A DNA stretch of 64,000 nucleotides from Phellopilus nigrolimitatus (GCA_021029095.1 JAJOHG010000006.1:186001-250000), one strand, 5' to 3'. Shown: positions 34,767-46,606, counted from the stretch's first letter. Notes: generated from the letters alone by a model not told the origin. Made by a program: numbers and translations.

Positions 34767-36574
34767 ATGTCCAGTACGTGTCTCGCCTATCTCGCCTCTC
34801 GCGCATGAACGGGGCAGCCAGACTAACAGCCCGCACCACCAGCTCCAGGCCGCAGCCAATCCCAATCCCAATTCATGGTGCGTCTCCGCGCTCGCTCGTG
34901 CCGTCCCCCCTCCCTCACGCTCACATGTTCTTGTCGGACAGGGCATGAGTTGGTCGCTGCGCCCACTGACCGTCCGGCAGGCCCTACGCGCGATGCAGGT
35001 ACACTCTGAGGCGCCGGTCACACTCGACGGCCGCCCGCTCGACGGTGTGTGCCTCGTCGCGTCCATTGTGAACGTCTCCGAAAGACCCCAGTGCTACGTG
35101 CTGCGTGTCGAGGACGGCAGCCACGGCAGGCTCCTCGTGACACTCTGGAAACCCGAGAAAGAGCGCGGAAAAAACTCTCCGAGCCTCATAGAGAACGGGA
35201 CATTGAAGTAGGGCCGCATTATTCTCCTTGAGGCCGGCTCGGACTGAGGCGCTTTTGTAATTATACTCAGGGAGGGCATGTACGCGCGCATACACGGCAG
35301 GATCACCTGCAACAAGCGCTTCCCGAACTCACTCATCGCGAACGACGCAGCGCAGGTGACGCCCGTCAACGACCCGCACGAACTATTCTATCACCTCCTC
35401 CTGTGCATGTGGGTCGAGAAGGTACGCCCATCCCACATCTCCGCGTCTGCAGCTCCTGACACTTCTAACTTCTCATTTCTACGAATATACTTATGTGTAC
35501 TTATATAATCATCGCGCGTGAAATGCAGAAAATCGATAAAGAGAGCCTGCAGCCGCCCGAGGAAGACCTCGAGGAAGCGGTATCAGGCGCTGTGTATCTC
35601 CGAGGAGCCGGCCCAAGACGCGCCGCCCAGGATGCGGGCGAAAGCGAGAGCCAGCACCCGGACGCGCCGGAGCTGAGCCGGAGCCCTCTCCGTCTCCGGC
35701 TCCTCCTTCACCGCCGGACGGCGTGGAAGACAGAGGTGCGGACGACATGGACGACGCTGGCGAAGACGCAAACGTAGATGCGAACGTAGACGTGAACGAA
35801 GACGCGAACATAGACGTGAACGAAGACGCGAACGTAGACGCCAACGAAGATGCGGACGTAGACGCCAATGAAGGCGCGAACGAAGACGCGATCGACGAAG
35901 GCACCGACCCCGGCGCCGACTCGAACACCACCGACGCCAAAGCGTGTACACACAACATCCGCGCGCTCAGCCCCTCGCCTCCGCCTTCACTGCGCACGGG
36001 CCGCCTCAACCGCACGAGGTGAGTCCCAGCGCCCTTTGGCTCCCCGCGCCCTCGCGACTAACCGGATATAACCCTCCAGCGGCACGCGCCCCTCGCGCTC
36101 TTCCTCTCACTCCAGCAACGACAGCTCCACGACCATCCTCCCCCGACCCCTCTCCCCTACCCGCCTGCGGCGCTCCCGCTCCCCCGCGCCTCGGGCCGAC
36201 CCGCTCTCCGCGCTGAGCCCCGTCGAGCGCGATGTTGTGCTGTACATCCTCAACCGGGCGTCTCAGGACAGCGACGGCCGCGGCCACGAAGTCGGGCACG
36301 GCGACAGCAGCGCTGCCACACGCGAGGAGTGGGTCGGCGTAGGCGTCGCGGACTATCGCGCGTAGCGTGCAGGCGCGCAACAAGCGCATCTCCGCGCACG
36401 ACCTCACGTGTGTCTCCTTTTCATTTCTTTTCCTTTTCTCTGAAGGCAGCGGGCTGACGTGATTATTTCTGCCTGCCTTACTCTGCTAGAGACGCGCTGG
36501 AGAGCCTGCTCGACGAGGGCTACATCTTCACGACCGTCGATGAGTCGCACTACGACGTCTCCGACAACTTCTGA
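34767..36574 (+). CDS. RFA2: Replication protein A 32 kDa subunit (RPA2)
   Basis: RPA2 is the middle subunit of the single-strand-DNA-binding trimer used in replication and repair. The OB-fold starts SLRPLTVRQALRAM (34951) and ends ITCNKRFPNSLIAN, then VNDPHELFYHLLLCMW. The C-terminal winged helix begins LSPVERDVVLYILNR (36216) and ends ESLLDEGYIFTTVDESHYDV at TGA 36572-36574. This order is diagnostic. The linker is unusually long and holds an acidic repeat. Introns are visible at 35211-35274 and 36019-36079. Two problems remain. The linker frame before 35700 does not join the acidic repeat frame unless a different acceptor is used. One extra base near 36350 also separates the winged-helix halves (…GVGVA / TIARSVQARNKRIS). 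The first exon (ATG 34767 or 34945) is uncertain. Confidence 0.82.
35770..35890 (+). repeat. Tandem acidic repeat in the RPA2 linker
   Basis: Units of about 15-18 bases of the form GACGCGAACGTAGACGTGAA encode repeats such as NVDANVDVNEDANIDVNEDA. They give an Asp/Glu/Asn-rich, disordered, strongly negative segment between the OB-fold and the winged helix. Such a run can gain or lose units by slippage. Confidence 0.85.
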
Positions 36575-36972
36575 GCCGCATTTCCTTCTTCCCATCATAT
36601 ATCATCCTTCGTCTAGACCCCGCGCACATTCACAACACCGCCTCAAATATCGCGTACGTCCAACCATGCATGTATTGCACATACGTACCTAGTACATTCG
36701 ACAGGGAGAAAGGTGATAGCAATGGCATAACAAGCGGGCACGACAGATGGTTCAAAGGGGACGGAGTAGGGGCTTTATGTCTATTAGGTGTACTATGGCA
36801 CGTAATTTTGGCGCATCGCGCGAGCCCCGCCGGCGGCGCGGCGGAGAAACCGTAGAAATGAGGGGGGATGTATGTAAATGCCAAGCCGGAGAGGCAGCAT
36901 AGCACTTTAGCGTCAATAGCAGGCGTAAGGCAGCGTAATACGTTAGTGTGCATAGCAGGTCAATGATTGCTG

Positions 36973-39900
36973 TCACTGCATCTGCGTCGTCGCGATTTTC
37001 GCGATGCCCTTCCCGACGCCCTCGATGACGCGCTTGCGCGCATCCCCGAGGCGCTTCGCGACGTCCATGAGCGAATCGTGCTCGAACTGCAGCAGATTAT
37101 CATTAGGTCATAGGATATGGGAAGGGCGATTTACAGCGCGGCGCACCTCCGGGTACTCTTGTATGGGCCTGCACGCGTCGACGAACGCGCGCCGCTTCTC
37201 GCTCGTGCTCGCCTGCGCGCCAATTTTTCCCAGCCCGCTCGCCATCTCCTTCAGCACTGCGCTCGCCTTCTGCCGGAGCGCACGCAGGCTCACCGTGAGC
37301 TTTTGGGAGAGCAACGAATGGGACGCGAGTCAGCCCGAAGACACGCGCTCGGTAGTAGAAGATAGAAACACGCACCCCGCCGAACTTGTTTGCCTTCACG
37401 ACAGCCGGTGCCTTGAATCGCACTGACGCTAGCGCGAGCATTAGCGCAGCCTTAGTTATAATACAAAAGACAAAAGTTTCAGTATGCGGATATAAGAACG
37501 ATCTTCTTAAATAGCGCTTCGTACCTCCTGCGTCAAGGTGGCAACATGCAATGCTTCCCACGGAAGCCGGTCCTCGCCAGAAACTTCCTTGAACCGGGCG
37601 GCCATAGCTGTTCCACAAAATGCATCAGTTTTCACCCTATCTCATCCCAGCAACAAAGCGAAGAGGTCCGAAAAGGGTCCGTACAGTCGAAAAACTCGGG
37701 CACACCCTCCGGTGGGTCGCGCACCGCGGGCGGCTCCTCAGCGTGCCGCTTTTGGCCGTTCGTCGGCGGTGACGGCGACCCGTTCGCCTTCGGCGCACCC
37801 TTCGCGTTGTTTCCACGCAGCGTCTCCTGCTGCCTGTTCACCTCCGCGAGCACGGCCTCCGGCTGCGGGCGCGCGTGGTCGTGATACGGCCCGAGCCAGT
37901 CGCACAGCGCAGAAACATAGTCGAAAAGCGTGCGCTCGTCCGCAGTCAGCTAAGACGCGTCCGTTATAGTACGTTAGATCCCCTTCGCGTACGGAAGAGT
38001 CACTGTGCGCACCTCATTGAGCTCGGCCTCCTTGCGCACATGAATACGCTCCTTCAGAGGGATCTTATTCTCAGGGATGTCTGCGACCTTCGGACGGTCC
38101 CCGATAAGAAGCTTCTCCTCGACGGTCTCGTCGATGTCGCTTGCGAGCAGGAAGACACGAATGTAGATGCGCAGGAACGTCGAGAGCCAGCCTAGCTGGA
38201 TGCCGCCGTATCAGCAGTTTGAAAGCAAAGGACTTTGCATTTTAGGAGAAAAGAAATCACATACACCAGGTGAGTTCATCATGAGCGTCTGCGCATCAAA
38301 CGTCGGCTGGCCGCGCGGCTGATAATTCGGTAGGACCTCGAAATCGCGGTTGTCATAGTGGACTGGCGAGGCAAATTTCAGGTTCAGATCGGTCTTTTCT
38401 TTAATAGAAAACAGAAAGGCGCCACGCACTGCGGTCAAAGATGAACTTAAGCTCTATGAGCTCAGTATCGGCAAGTTCGGTAGATGGGCCCTCGTGCGCG
38501 AGGCGCATGCGCACGTGCTCTATCTTCACGAGGTCACGCTGCAGCGAGTTGTCCAGGCGGTCCTCGAACGCAATGAGGTCGGTGACCTGCGAGTACTTCT
38601 CTGACGCGAACGCGCGGACAATAAACTCGGACGTCTGGCAGGAGGATCACTCAAAACGTCGTAAGCTAAATCAAAAGAAAGAAATGCACCTCTGACGAGT
38701 TCGTAGCGTAGATCTGGCTCGCCTCGACGCACTCTTGTGTGAGTGTGAGGTCGCCACCCGCCGCGAGTGAGAACGTCGCCGCGCGCGCAAGGACAAAGTG
38801 CGAGAGCGTGTCGTTCTGGACCTGCTTTACGCGCATCGCACGGTAGTGCTGCAGCGCGAGCGACGGTGCCGCTGGTATATACGAGAAGACTCAGCGTAAA
38901 TGACTATAAGGAAACCAGGATGAGGAAACGTACAAAGGAGGCGGTGGACGCGGACGAGATGTAATCGGACGAGGTAACTGTTCTTACTGCGCCGCGCCGC
39001 ATACTCCAGAACAGAAACAGCCATGTACAGCCATGCCACATCGTCTTCAACACAAAACGCATCATCAGCTCCGTCAACGCCAACAGGAGAGATAAAGTAA
39101 AGCAACACATACTTTGGGTACCCCACAGGCCGACAAATGTTTGTGCGGCGAGGAGGACAAGGTCATCGGCGGGTTGCAGCTCCGTCTCGGGGAGCGCACC
39201 ACCAAGCCCGAGCGCAGCGGTGTACGCGCGGAGGTATGCGAGAGCGCGCTCCGTCTCCTGCGTGACCGAGAGTTCATCCGCGCCGAGGACATGCCGCCGC
39301 AGCTTGTGCACATTGATTGAGCGATACAGCGTGGGTTCGGTGTCCTAGTTGGTGATGTGTGAGGCTTTCGCTTTATATAAATGAATGCGAGAAAAGGCGT
39401 ACGGAAACATGCGTGTGCGCATCGAGATACGCGTTGAGCGCGAGCAGCTCCGAGCCCTCGAGCACAGTGTACGGCTTGAGGTCCTCAAAACAACACGCTT
39501 TGTCGCCGAAGCGCTCAAAGTACAGCTTGATGAGACCCAGCAAACCGTCCTGCGATTCTGCTCAATTTCGAAAAATAAAAAAGGAGCCGTCAGCGCTCGA
39601 AGAAACGTATTAGGAGCCAGAGACGCTTACCAAAATCAGATCCGAACCCGTTTTCGCGCGCGCGCTTCTCAAGCTCCAGGAGCGCGAGCAAGGCACCACG
39701 GTCGCGCCGTCCGTCTGCATCCGCAAGCTGGCGGAAAAGGCCGCGTACGTCCCGCACCTTGTCCGCATCTGCCGGCGCTGCAAATGTCGCGTCGAGCACG
39801 GCCAAAAACTCGAGCCAATTGCGATCACTTTATAATTCCACCAAAACCGAAAACGGGCGTGTCACTAATATGTCCCTTTTTCTCCGGTAACATAATCCGA

Positions 39901-40869
39901 AAAGTCTTTTTCGCACTCACTTCTCCTCGACAAGCTTCGCGCGCGCACGGTCGCCTTCGGCCGTAAAGTCGCCCCGTGCACGGACGAGATCGCGGCGCAG
40001 TTCATCCACGACGAGGCTCGTCTTCGCGATAGCACGTCCCTCCTCCGAGTCGAGTAGCGCAGCGGCTTCGTCATTCAGGCTGAGCGCAGTGAGCACGCTG
40101 ATATGCACGTGCAGGCGGTCGGCGGTCGCGTATGGGGGCACAGTGACAGTCCCGAGAAGGCGGTGGGCAAGCTTCTGCAGGATGGCACGCATCGCAGGAG
40201 GCGTGGCAGGATCATTAGCCTGGAGCACAGTGCTCAGGACGGCCCAATAGAGGAAGCGGTCTGCACCGCCGGCACCGAAGGCCTTATGGAGGCGCTGGGC
40301 GATCTGCTGGGCGGTCTTCCAGTTGCCGGTGCGGATGTTGGCAAAGAAGTCCTGCATTCCGAGCTCCTCGTTCTCCGGCTGGGTACGGTAGGCCTCGTCG
40401 AACATAGTCGCGAGGTCAGTGTCTGGAGAAAGGTGAGGACGGAAAACACGCGGTCGGGTAGGGGAGTCTCTTACGTCGGCCGAGCGCCCGGAGGACAAGC
40501 ATCATCACATTAAGAGTCTCGAGGTCCGTGGGCTTGCTTGCGAGAACCTCGTCGCATATCGGCAGACACTCCTCGATTCTGTTCATGCGCACGATTGCGA
40601 GTGCCTTCAGCGCCTGCAAATTCCCTGAGCTTCCTTCGTTCTCTAATGTTATTCTATTTCCGTGGTGAAATATTCTGACCTTGACAAGGTCATTTGACGG
40701 GTGCTTTTTAAGCAGCTTGTTACACTGCTGGAGCGCCGATTTGTCCATGCCTGCGCTGCCCGCGTCGATGGCATCTGCGCGAGCGGTCAGCACCAGGACA
40801 CGGTGCGTCGGAGGACTGCAGCTCACTGTAAATTAGGCGAATCTGCCGTTCGAGAGCGACCTGGCTCAT
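36973..40869 (-). CDS. NAA25: NatB N-terminal acetyltransferase auxiliary subunit (NAA25/Mdm20)
   Basis: NAA25 is the ribosome-anchoring, TPR-rich partner of the catalytic NAA20 subunit, which acetylates nascent Met-Asp/Glu/Asn N-termini. About ten to twelve short-intron exons splice in phase. Order: MSQVALERQIRLIYNAIDAG, CNKLLKKHPSNDLVK, ALAIVRMNRIEECLPICDEV, YRTQPENEELGMQDFFANIR, RNWLEFLAVLDATF, GLIKLYFERFGDKACCFEDL followed by KPYTVL, VLEYAARRSKNSYLVRLHLV, LALQHYRAMRVKQVQNDTLS then HFVLARAA, LGWLSTFLRIYIRVFLLASD, and a C-terminus ending MDVAKRLGDARKRVIEGVGK then GIAKIATTQMQ. The N-terminal TPR segment and the DLKPY region are characteristic of the family. Most splice phases were checked and no frameshift was found. 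It converges on RPA2 with about 400 bases between stops, and lies in the single-copy spacer of the inverted duplication. Confidence 0.92.
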
Positions 40870-42093
40870 CAAGGAGATAAGGAGATGATATCGAGCTCTA
40901 AGCTCGGAAGAGGAAAGAAAAAGAAAGAGGAGAAATCGAGGACGAAGTGCGGAGGAGGGAGGAGGGAAGGATGCAACGCGTGCCAGCCAAAAAGTTCACG
41001 ACCGTACCGGTGGCATCCGCAAAAGGCAATGTTCTCACAGTAACTTCAGCAAATGATCGACGTTTCAAATTACACTACTCTAATTCCCTATCTTTCTTTT
41101 GCAAATCGATCACCTTGCTTTTTCGCCCGAACAACCACAAATAATTATACGTGCGCAAGCAACATTTGAATCAATCTTGTTATTTCAGAGGAAAAACTTT
41201 CGAAAGGACTGTCATCGAGTTCCACAAATTCCGTGAAGGCCGCGCGAATCACGGCTTGTCGATTCGTCCCGATTCCCATTGGATGCGGTCCCGTTCAGCG
41301 CCGATTCGCTCCTTAAACGCCTTCGCAATTGAATTATAAAACGAAACTCCCTGATCAGACTTACGAAAAAACTGTTGACTTCCAGCAAGATAAGGACTTA
41401 TATACATTAGCGCAACTCGACAGGTGGTCGGACGGTGACGGAGAGCCGCCGTTGCAATTGACTAAGCATTTTCCGCTGTAGATCGACTTGGATTGGGTCC
41501 TCCGCAATTCTATGGCTATGACCGTTACGCACGAGGATCATGCAGCAAAGTGCTAGGAAAGTATATACATATTCTGTTCCACGGGGGAAATTAGATCGCA
41601 CAAGCAAGCGATGTAACTAACTCCTACTTTCTTCACCGCCCACTTCTAGCTGCTCGCCTCGAGCTTTGTCCGCAGGCCTTCAAGTCTCTACATATTTCTC
41701 TTTTTAGGCACTCAGCCCAGATTTGATATCCTCATCTCCCATTTCCACGGGGTCGCTGGCTCAAGAGACTTTAATCCCAGATCAAATTTTGCTTTGCCGT
41801 CGCAAGGCTCGTAGCCGGCCTCCACATGGTGTGAACTTGTGCCGCAGTCATCGATCAGTACCCCGCCCTCTTCCTCCCGCTCTTCTGGTTTCTGCTGACT
41901 GTGGCTGGCCTACGCCAAGGTCCAATCTGCTTGCATATTGACTCAACAGAGTTTTTTCTCGAAATGCCGTATGTGCCCAACTACCGCATATCTACTCTTT
42001 AAGTCTGAATACTCTAATATAAATAACTTTTCTCCTAAGTCAGGCCTCAAACACGGAAATTGCACCTTTGCATCTACACAATCTGGAGCCCGT
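40870..42093. other. NAA25 upstream region and edge of the right arm
   Basis: No gene is recognised. From about 41640 the sequence belongs to the right duplication arm: an inverted S-unit module with GATTTGATATCCTCATCTCC (41721-41740), CTCGTAGCCGGCCTCCACAT (41807-41826) and CTTCTGGTTTCTGCTGACTG (41881-41900). The shared S-gene 3' UTR follows at about 42020-42130. Confidence 0.6.
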
Positions 42094-42568
42094 TCAGAAA
42101 TGAGGGGAAGACACGTCCACGGTCTGGTTCTTTGTGAAGATTTCCTTCGTCAGAGAGCTAGTATACCCCTCTGGGAACGCAGACAAAAAATGTGACACGA
42201 ATTTATAGAACTCGAACGTGTTGAAGTTTTGCGGGGTCACATAAATCTTGCTGTCGGCTTTCCACTTGATACGCACATTCCATGTTAGATTTTCCTTGTT
42301 CTCGTCGACGATCCCGATCTCAAAGCCGCGAGCTGCCACCGCTGCATAGGAGCAAAACGCTAGCTGGGAATAGGGTTTTCAACGATGTGGCGGGGCTTAC
42401 TAATACCACTTATCGCAAAGGGCGAGAGCGCCGGGGCTTCTTGATACACCGTGTCTGTGTTGCGTTCCAGCTTGTTCTTTTATATGCATTGGTGGATTCG
42501 TAGGAGTATATAGCGTTGTTGACAAACATTTCGATCATCGCGTCATCGAATTCCGGGTTCAGTGGCAT
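42094..42568 (-). pseudogene. Family S gene, copy S4 (mirror of S3, frame-disrupted)
   Basis: Exon 2 (minus strand, from about 42342 to stop 42094) reads AARGFEIGIVDENKENLTWN then VRIKWKADSKIYVTPQNFNT, very close to S3. It then extends by about 20 residues (GYTSSLTKEIF…) because the S3 stop is lost. Exon 1 starts MPLNPEFDDAMIEMFVNNAI like S3. Its frame must shift by one base near 42470 to reach ERNTDTVYQEAPALSPFAIS and the splice donor. As written it cannot make a full S protein unless that indel is a sequence error. Confidence 0.62.
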
Positions 42569-42599
42569 CGGCATTATTGATATTTCAGCCTGCTACCTC

Positions 42600-43152
42600 G
42601 AATGAAAGAGACATATAAAGATCAGTCGTATGCGCTGCAACGGTACTGGCGGCTGATTTAATCCGAGCTTTGCTTCTGGGTTTGTCACAGTTGGCATATT
42701 ACTCTTTGCCGTTTAGAACTATTTTGCTCCAGTTTCAGTATAGATGTGCTTTAGTCGTTCATCAGCAAAATGTAATTATACTTAAAATATCTTGTTTAAC
42801 TTGTACAAGGCGCTGCAAGGTGGTCGGACCTCTCTCGGCCGCTTTAACAGGTAGATGCAAACTGCTGAGACCAATGCCACGATCCGAACTATATTATCAC
42901 ACACCATTTTCTCTTTGCTCTACTTTTCTGAAATGTTTATTAAGTAAATCCGGAAATAAGGGATATGAAACAGGTTCTCTATGTCATAAGACACAATTAT
43001 AGTATAGATTTAGAACATTGTCATTTATCATTGCGGAAGAGCAAAGTGCGTCGCAATGCTAGCTCTCATCTCTGCGATTTTCTCTCTCCTAAATATATGC
43101 CCCTTCTGTTTATAAAATTAGACAGCATATACTCTACAACAAGATCAAAATC
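42600..43152. other. Spacer between S4 and Y2
   Basis: An inverted S3-type promoter lies at about 42600-42690 (GGTTTGTCACAG and AATCCGAGCTTTGC). Nothing else is recognised; the short open frames at 42670-43156 have no family resemblance. Confidence 0.5.
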
Positions 43153-43864
43153 ATGAGAAAAAAAAACCAGTGTACTCGGTCTCCTCGGCTCCTACAATCC
43201 AGAAAGCAGCGCTCCACATTCTCCTATATTGACGGAGGCCGCGAGTACTGGATAGACATAACCAGTCCAACATATACGTCGAGGGAAGCCCTCGGCGTAT
43301 TTATCATCAAGAGCAAAGCCTGGAAAGTGTTTTCTAATACAAACATGCTCAAACGCAACCAGAGGGACTATGAGCTCGCCAATGATCATGGGCTTCCCAT
43401 CGACGGGGCGACAATATATCCAGGAGTAGTCAGGAGATCCAACCGTCCTTCGCGCAGCGGCTACGCTCTAGTCACACAAAACATGGACAATACCAGATTC
43501 TTCGATTTTCAAAAGAAGGAAGCACAATTCAAGAAGCTAATAACCCCGATCAGCGACCGGAACACGCTAGACAGGTGATGCCGCGTTGATGTATTTCTCG
43601 CATGCATTCAGGATATCTGACCCTTTTTTCATTAGGATTTATCGCTCTTGCCAGTCGGCTGTCGAGATTGGGCTTCGAGACCCGCAGGGTTTTATTGGAG
43701 CCTCTGACAACGAACCGATTACCTTCATCGATGTGCATACCAACGCGGTCGCGGATGGTCAAGGAGGATACACCTTTGGCTCAAGTCCAGCGGCAGAGGA
43801 AATGCTAAGATTCGTACGCCGGCGCCTCCATTCGTTGGATGGGCATTCTGTTGCATCATTATGA
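43153..43864 (+). CDS. Family Y protein of unknown function, copy Y2
   Basis: Exons 43153-43574 and 43636-43864 give up to 216 aa. The second exon (SCQSAVEIGLRDPQGFIGAS, then EPITFIDVHTNAVADGQGGY) is almost identical to Y1. The first is more diverged but keeps KAWKVFSNTNMLKRNQRDYE and DHGLPIDGATIYPG. The N-terminus has extra basic residues (MRKKNQCTRSPRLLQSRKQR) compared with Y1; the real start could be an internal codon. Both Y genes are open and correctly spliced, so both may be active despite the rearranged setting. No domain is recognised; the conserved DPQGFI…FIDVHTN pattern is the feature to search with. Confidence 0.75.
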
Positions 43865-46211
43865 GAGCCTCAATTTTTCGTACACATTGTAAAGAATAGA
43901 TTATTACCGAGTCCTTGACATTTCATGCGCGCCACGACCCATTTCTCGGTAAATCTGCTTTGCACGTATGCATCGAGCATGAGCTGCTGGGCGGACGAGT
44001 CGGCATCGGCTACCACTCAAGATTGTATCTCTCGAAAGCAAAGTGGACGGCCGTGGAGGCACGTTAGCTGCCAGCCGGCGCAAGGTACGCAGCAGCACGA
44101 CGTGGCGGTGGCGGCGGTGTCAGCGCACGGGTGGGGAAGTTCCCTTCTAGTAGAGAGTAGAGAGTAGAGAGGAAAAGTGTACGAAAGTCCCTCAGACGTA
44201 CATAGCATACATAGCACTGAAGGGTTAGTCAGTCCTCGTCCACATCACGGATTGGAGTTCATGCTCACCCTCGAACACTTGAGGACTCAAAACGTGCCCG
44301 ATCGCTCCTGATCGTGCTCTGCACTCCCGGATCGACAAGCCATTGACGAGCACCGAACCCCGCTGCCACCATCACGAGAGAATCCAACGGCATTGCTTCT
44401 GTATGCACTTTGTTGCACATACATATTCCGCTCTACAAAAATAATTAGATTGCGCAAGCAGAATCGATGCACCGAAGCAGAGTTCAGACGGGAAGCCGTA
44501 TTACCATAGTGCTGCCTACTTCCATTCGTTCTTCTCTTTCAGCCTGGAAGGACGGACGCCCTCCGCCGTTCTTTTACTTCTGACTCGCAAGACGCGCCTC
44601 CTCCATACACTTCACCTCTCTCGAGCCTCCGCAAAGGTTCGTTCTGCGCGCCTTTGGGACTGACTTGTACAGAGCAGACACACCACGCACCACCCTTGTC
44701 CGACGAGCAGTGGCGCGTGATCAAGCTCCCCCGCGCGCAGGTCGAGTCACCTTGGTCAGGTTGCGGAGCGCATGCCCATACCAAACATGCAGCGTGCGCT
44801 AGGCTGCACATATTCTCCGCGACGCGGATGGAGGCTTGTGGGAAGATCTATAACCACCGACGAGACACAGGTCACATTCCCTGCTGCTAAAGGTGGGCGT
44901 CCTTCATATGCGCCTTGATAGTTCCGTTCGGTGCTTTCCACGCGCTCCATACAGTCCAGCCAGATGCATCGCATGAAATTATTCGCAACGGGAGACACAT
45001 TTGCGAATGCCTTGTGTGGTCCCAATGAGATCTACGGCAAGCAGTCAGAGCTCAAGGCTGGAATATGTTCCTCCAAACAGGTGCGAGGATGGCGTATGTA
45101 TCGCCTGAGTATGAGGGTGTCACAAGGACGAGGTAGTTTTTGCTCGTGTTCTAGTCTGGCGAGTAGACATATAAAAGCAGCCGTTCTTGCCTAACGTATG
45201 AAAGAGCGGGAGCCTGCTGAGGTGCTTCAAAAAGCGAAATTCGGCGGTTGCTCTCAGTCTACGGCAACGAAGAAGAAGAGCTTCTCGGAAGCACGAGGCC
45301 GACTCGATACCATATTCGTACGATGCCACTTGTCCTTGCACCCGGAGGTTAGACAGATAAGATTATCGTCCACCAAAGGTCAAACCATGAAATAATGGAT
45401 TGCAAACTCCGAGTAAGGAGATTCTGTCCTCGGCAGCCTTCTTGGCCGTTACTGAAGGAAGCGCCGACCAGGGCTTGTTACACAGGACTTCAAGCATCAT
45501 AGACAGCTGTTGAAAGCGCACAGGAAGTGACGGGGTGAGATCAATGTTCGAGCTACGTAAGCTGATTGAGTTACGTAAGCACAATTATCCCATAGTCCTC
45601 TGACTCGCAGCATTATCTATACCTGCTTTCTCTCAGCGCCCACTTTAGCTTCAATAATGTACACCTCGAGCTTGCTTGTATGGAGGACCTCCATGACCTC
45701 GTTAGACTTTTCCATCCAAGGCACTTAACTGATATCTTCGTGACTTCCACTTCCACAGGACGACACTGGCTCAAGAGACTTTAATCCTAGATCAAATCCA
45801 GAAGAGGATTTTCTCCGCCATCGCAGAGCTCGCAGCTATTCTCCAATGGGCGTGAACTTATGTTGCAGTCATCGATCATTACCCCGCCCTCTTCCCCCTC
45901 TCTTCTGGGCTCTGCTGACTGTGGCGACCCGTCGCCAAGACGCGATCTGCTTGTATATCGACCCGACAGTTTTCTCTGATTGCTGAACCGCAGTATAAAC
46001 CTAACTACTGCTCAGTCTAAATCCTCCAATATCATCACCGTCCGTTCTCTACTGGTGCACTTTTTTACTCATTCTTTTTCTTGAGCAATGCTTTTGGGCA
46101 GAAAATCTTGAAGTCAGGCTCAAGCTAAAAAATGACGTTTATTTTTCTCTATGCAAATGTATCGTCCGCCAGGTGTCTGTCTATACGCAATGCAGAATTT
46201 TGGCCACTAAC
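43865..46211. other. Right-arm non-coding DNA, partly unique
   Basis: 43.9-44.3 kb and 45.7-46.2 kb mirror the left arm (for example GGTCGCGGTGTGTGCGAAAT-region and S-unit module counterparts). About 44330-45650 has no partner in the window and no recognised gene. Two opposed open frames at 44539-44890 share the same DNA without a family match. Confidence 0.5.
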
Positions 46212-46606
46212 TCATTGACGAACCGATTCTATGTGCTCGTAAATTTTCAGGAAGGATCTAAGAAATCTTTCGATCTCGTCCGCTCCGAGTTCTGGGGTTT
46301 TTAAGATCTCGCCGTCAATTTTATTCTCGATAGACACCGTCCATCTCTGGTTTTCCTTGGTCCCGTCGTCGATTTTGAACTTCCAGTTGAGCTGCGCCGC
46401 TTCTGTATCAGAGTAATCGAAGAAGAAAAAAGTAATATAAGAAAGGGTTTTTCAGCGGTAAGGAAAGATTTACCATTTATAATAGATCGCGAGAGTGTCG
46501 GTTTGACTATATCGTTTCGCCGAGAGTTGGAACTCGTGCCGCTGGTGGCCTGTGTCTCAAAACGACCAATGGTTTCACGGAGTACCCTATTCGTGCGGCT
46601 CGCCAT
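46212..46606 (-). CDS. Family S small protein, copy S5
   Basis: Exons 46606-46474 and 46402-46212 give 107 aa with GTAAAT and TGATACAG borders, exactly as in S2. Exon 1 reads MASRTNRVLRETIGRFETQA and ends DIVKPTLSRSIIN. Exon 2 holds FKIDDGTKENQRWTVSIENK and EIERFLRSFLKIYEHIESVR. It is the mirror partner of S2. It shares its divergent upstream block with the ABC gene starting near 47.4 kb, and this pair is the most complete ABC/S arrangement in the window. Soluble, no signal peptide, function unknown. Confidence 0.75.

Noticed and set aside
35509..36015. Minus-strand frames opposite the RPA2 acidic repeat that read as Ser/Phe/Ala repeats.
   Set aside because: They are the antisense of the in-frame Asp/Glu/Asn repeat; the sense strand has flanking RPA2 domains.
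40103..40513. A 136-codon plus-strand frame within NAA25.
   Set aside because: Antisense shadow of a well-supported NAA25 exon.
23400..46606. The S-unit modules as a CRISPR array or simple satellite.
   Set aside because: Units are more than 1 kb, contain spliced genes and occur in both orientations; there are no short regular repeats and spacers.
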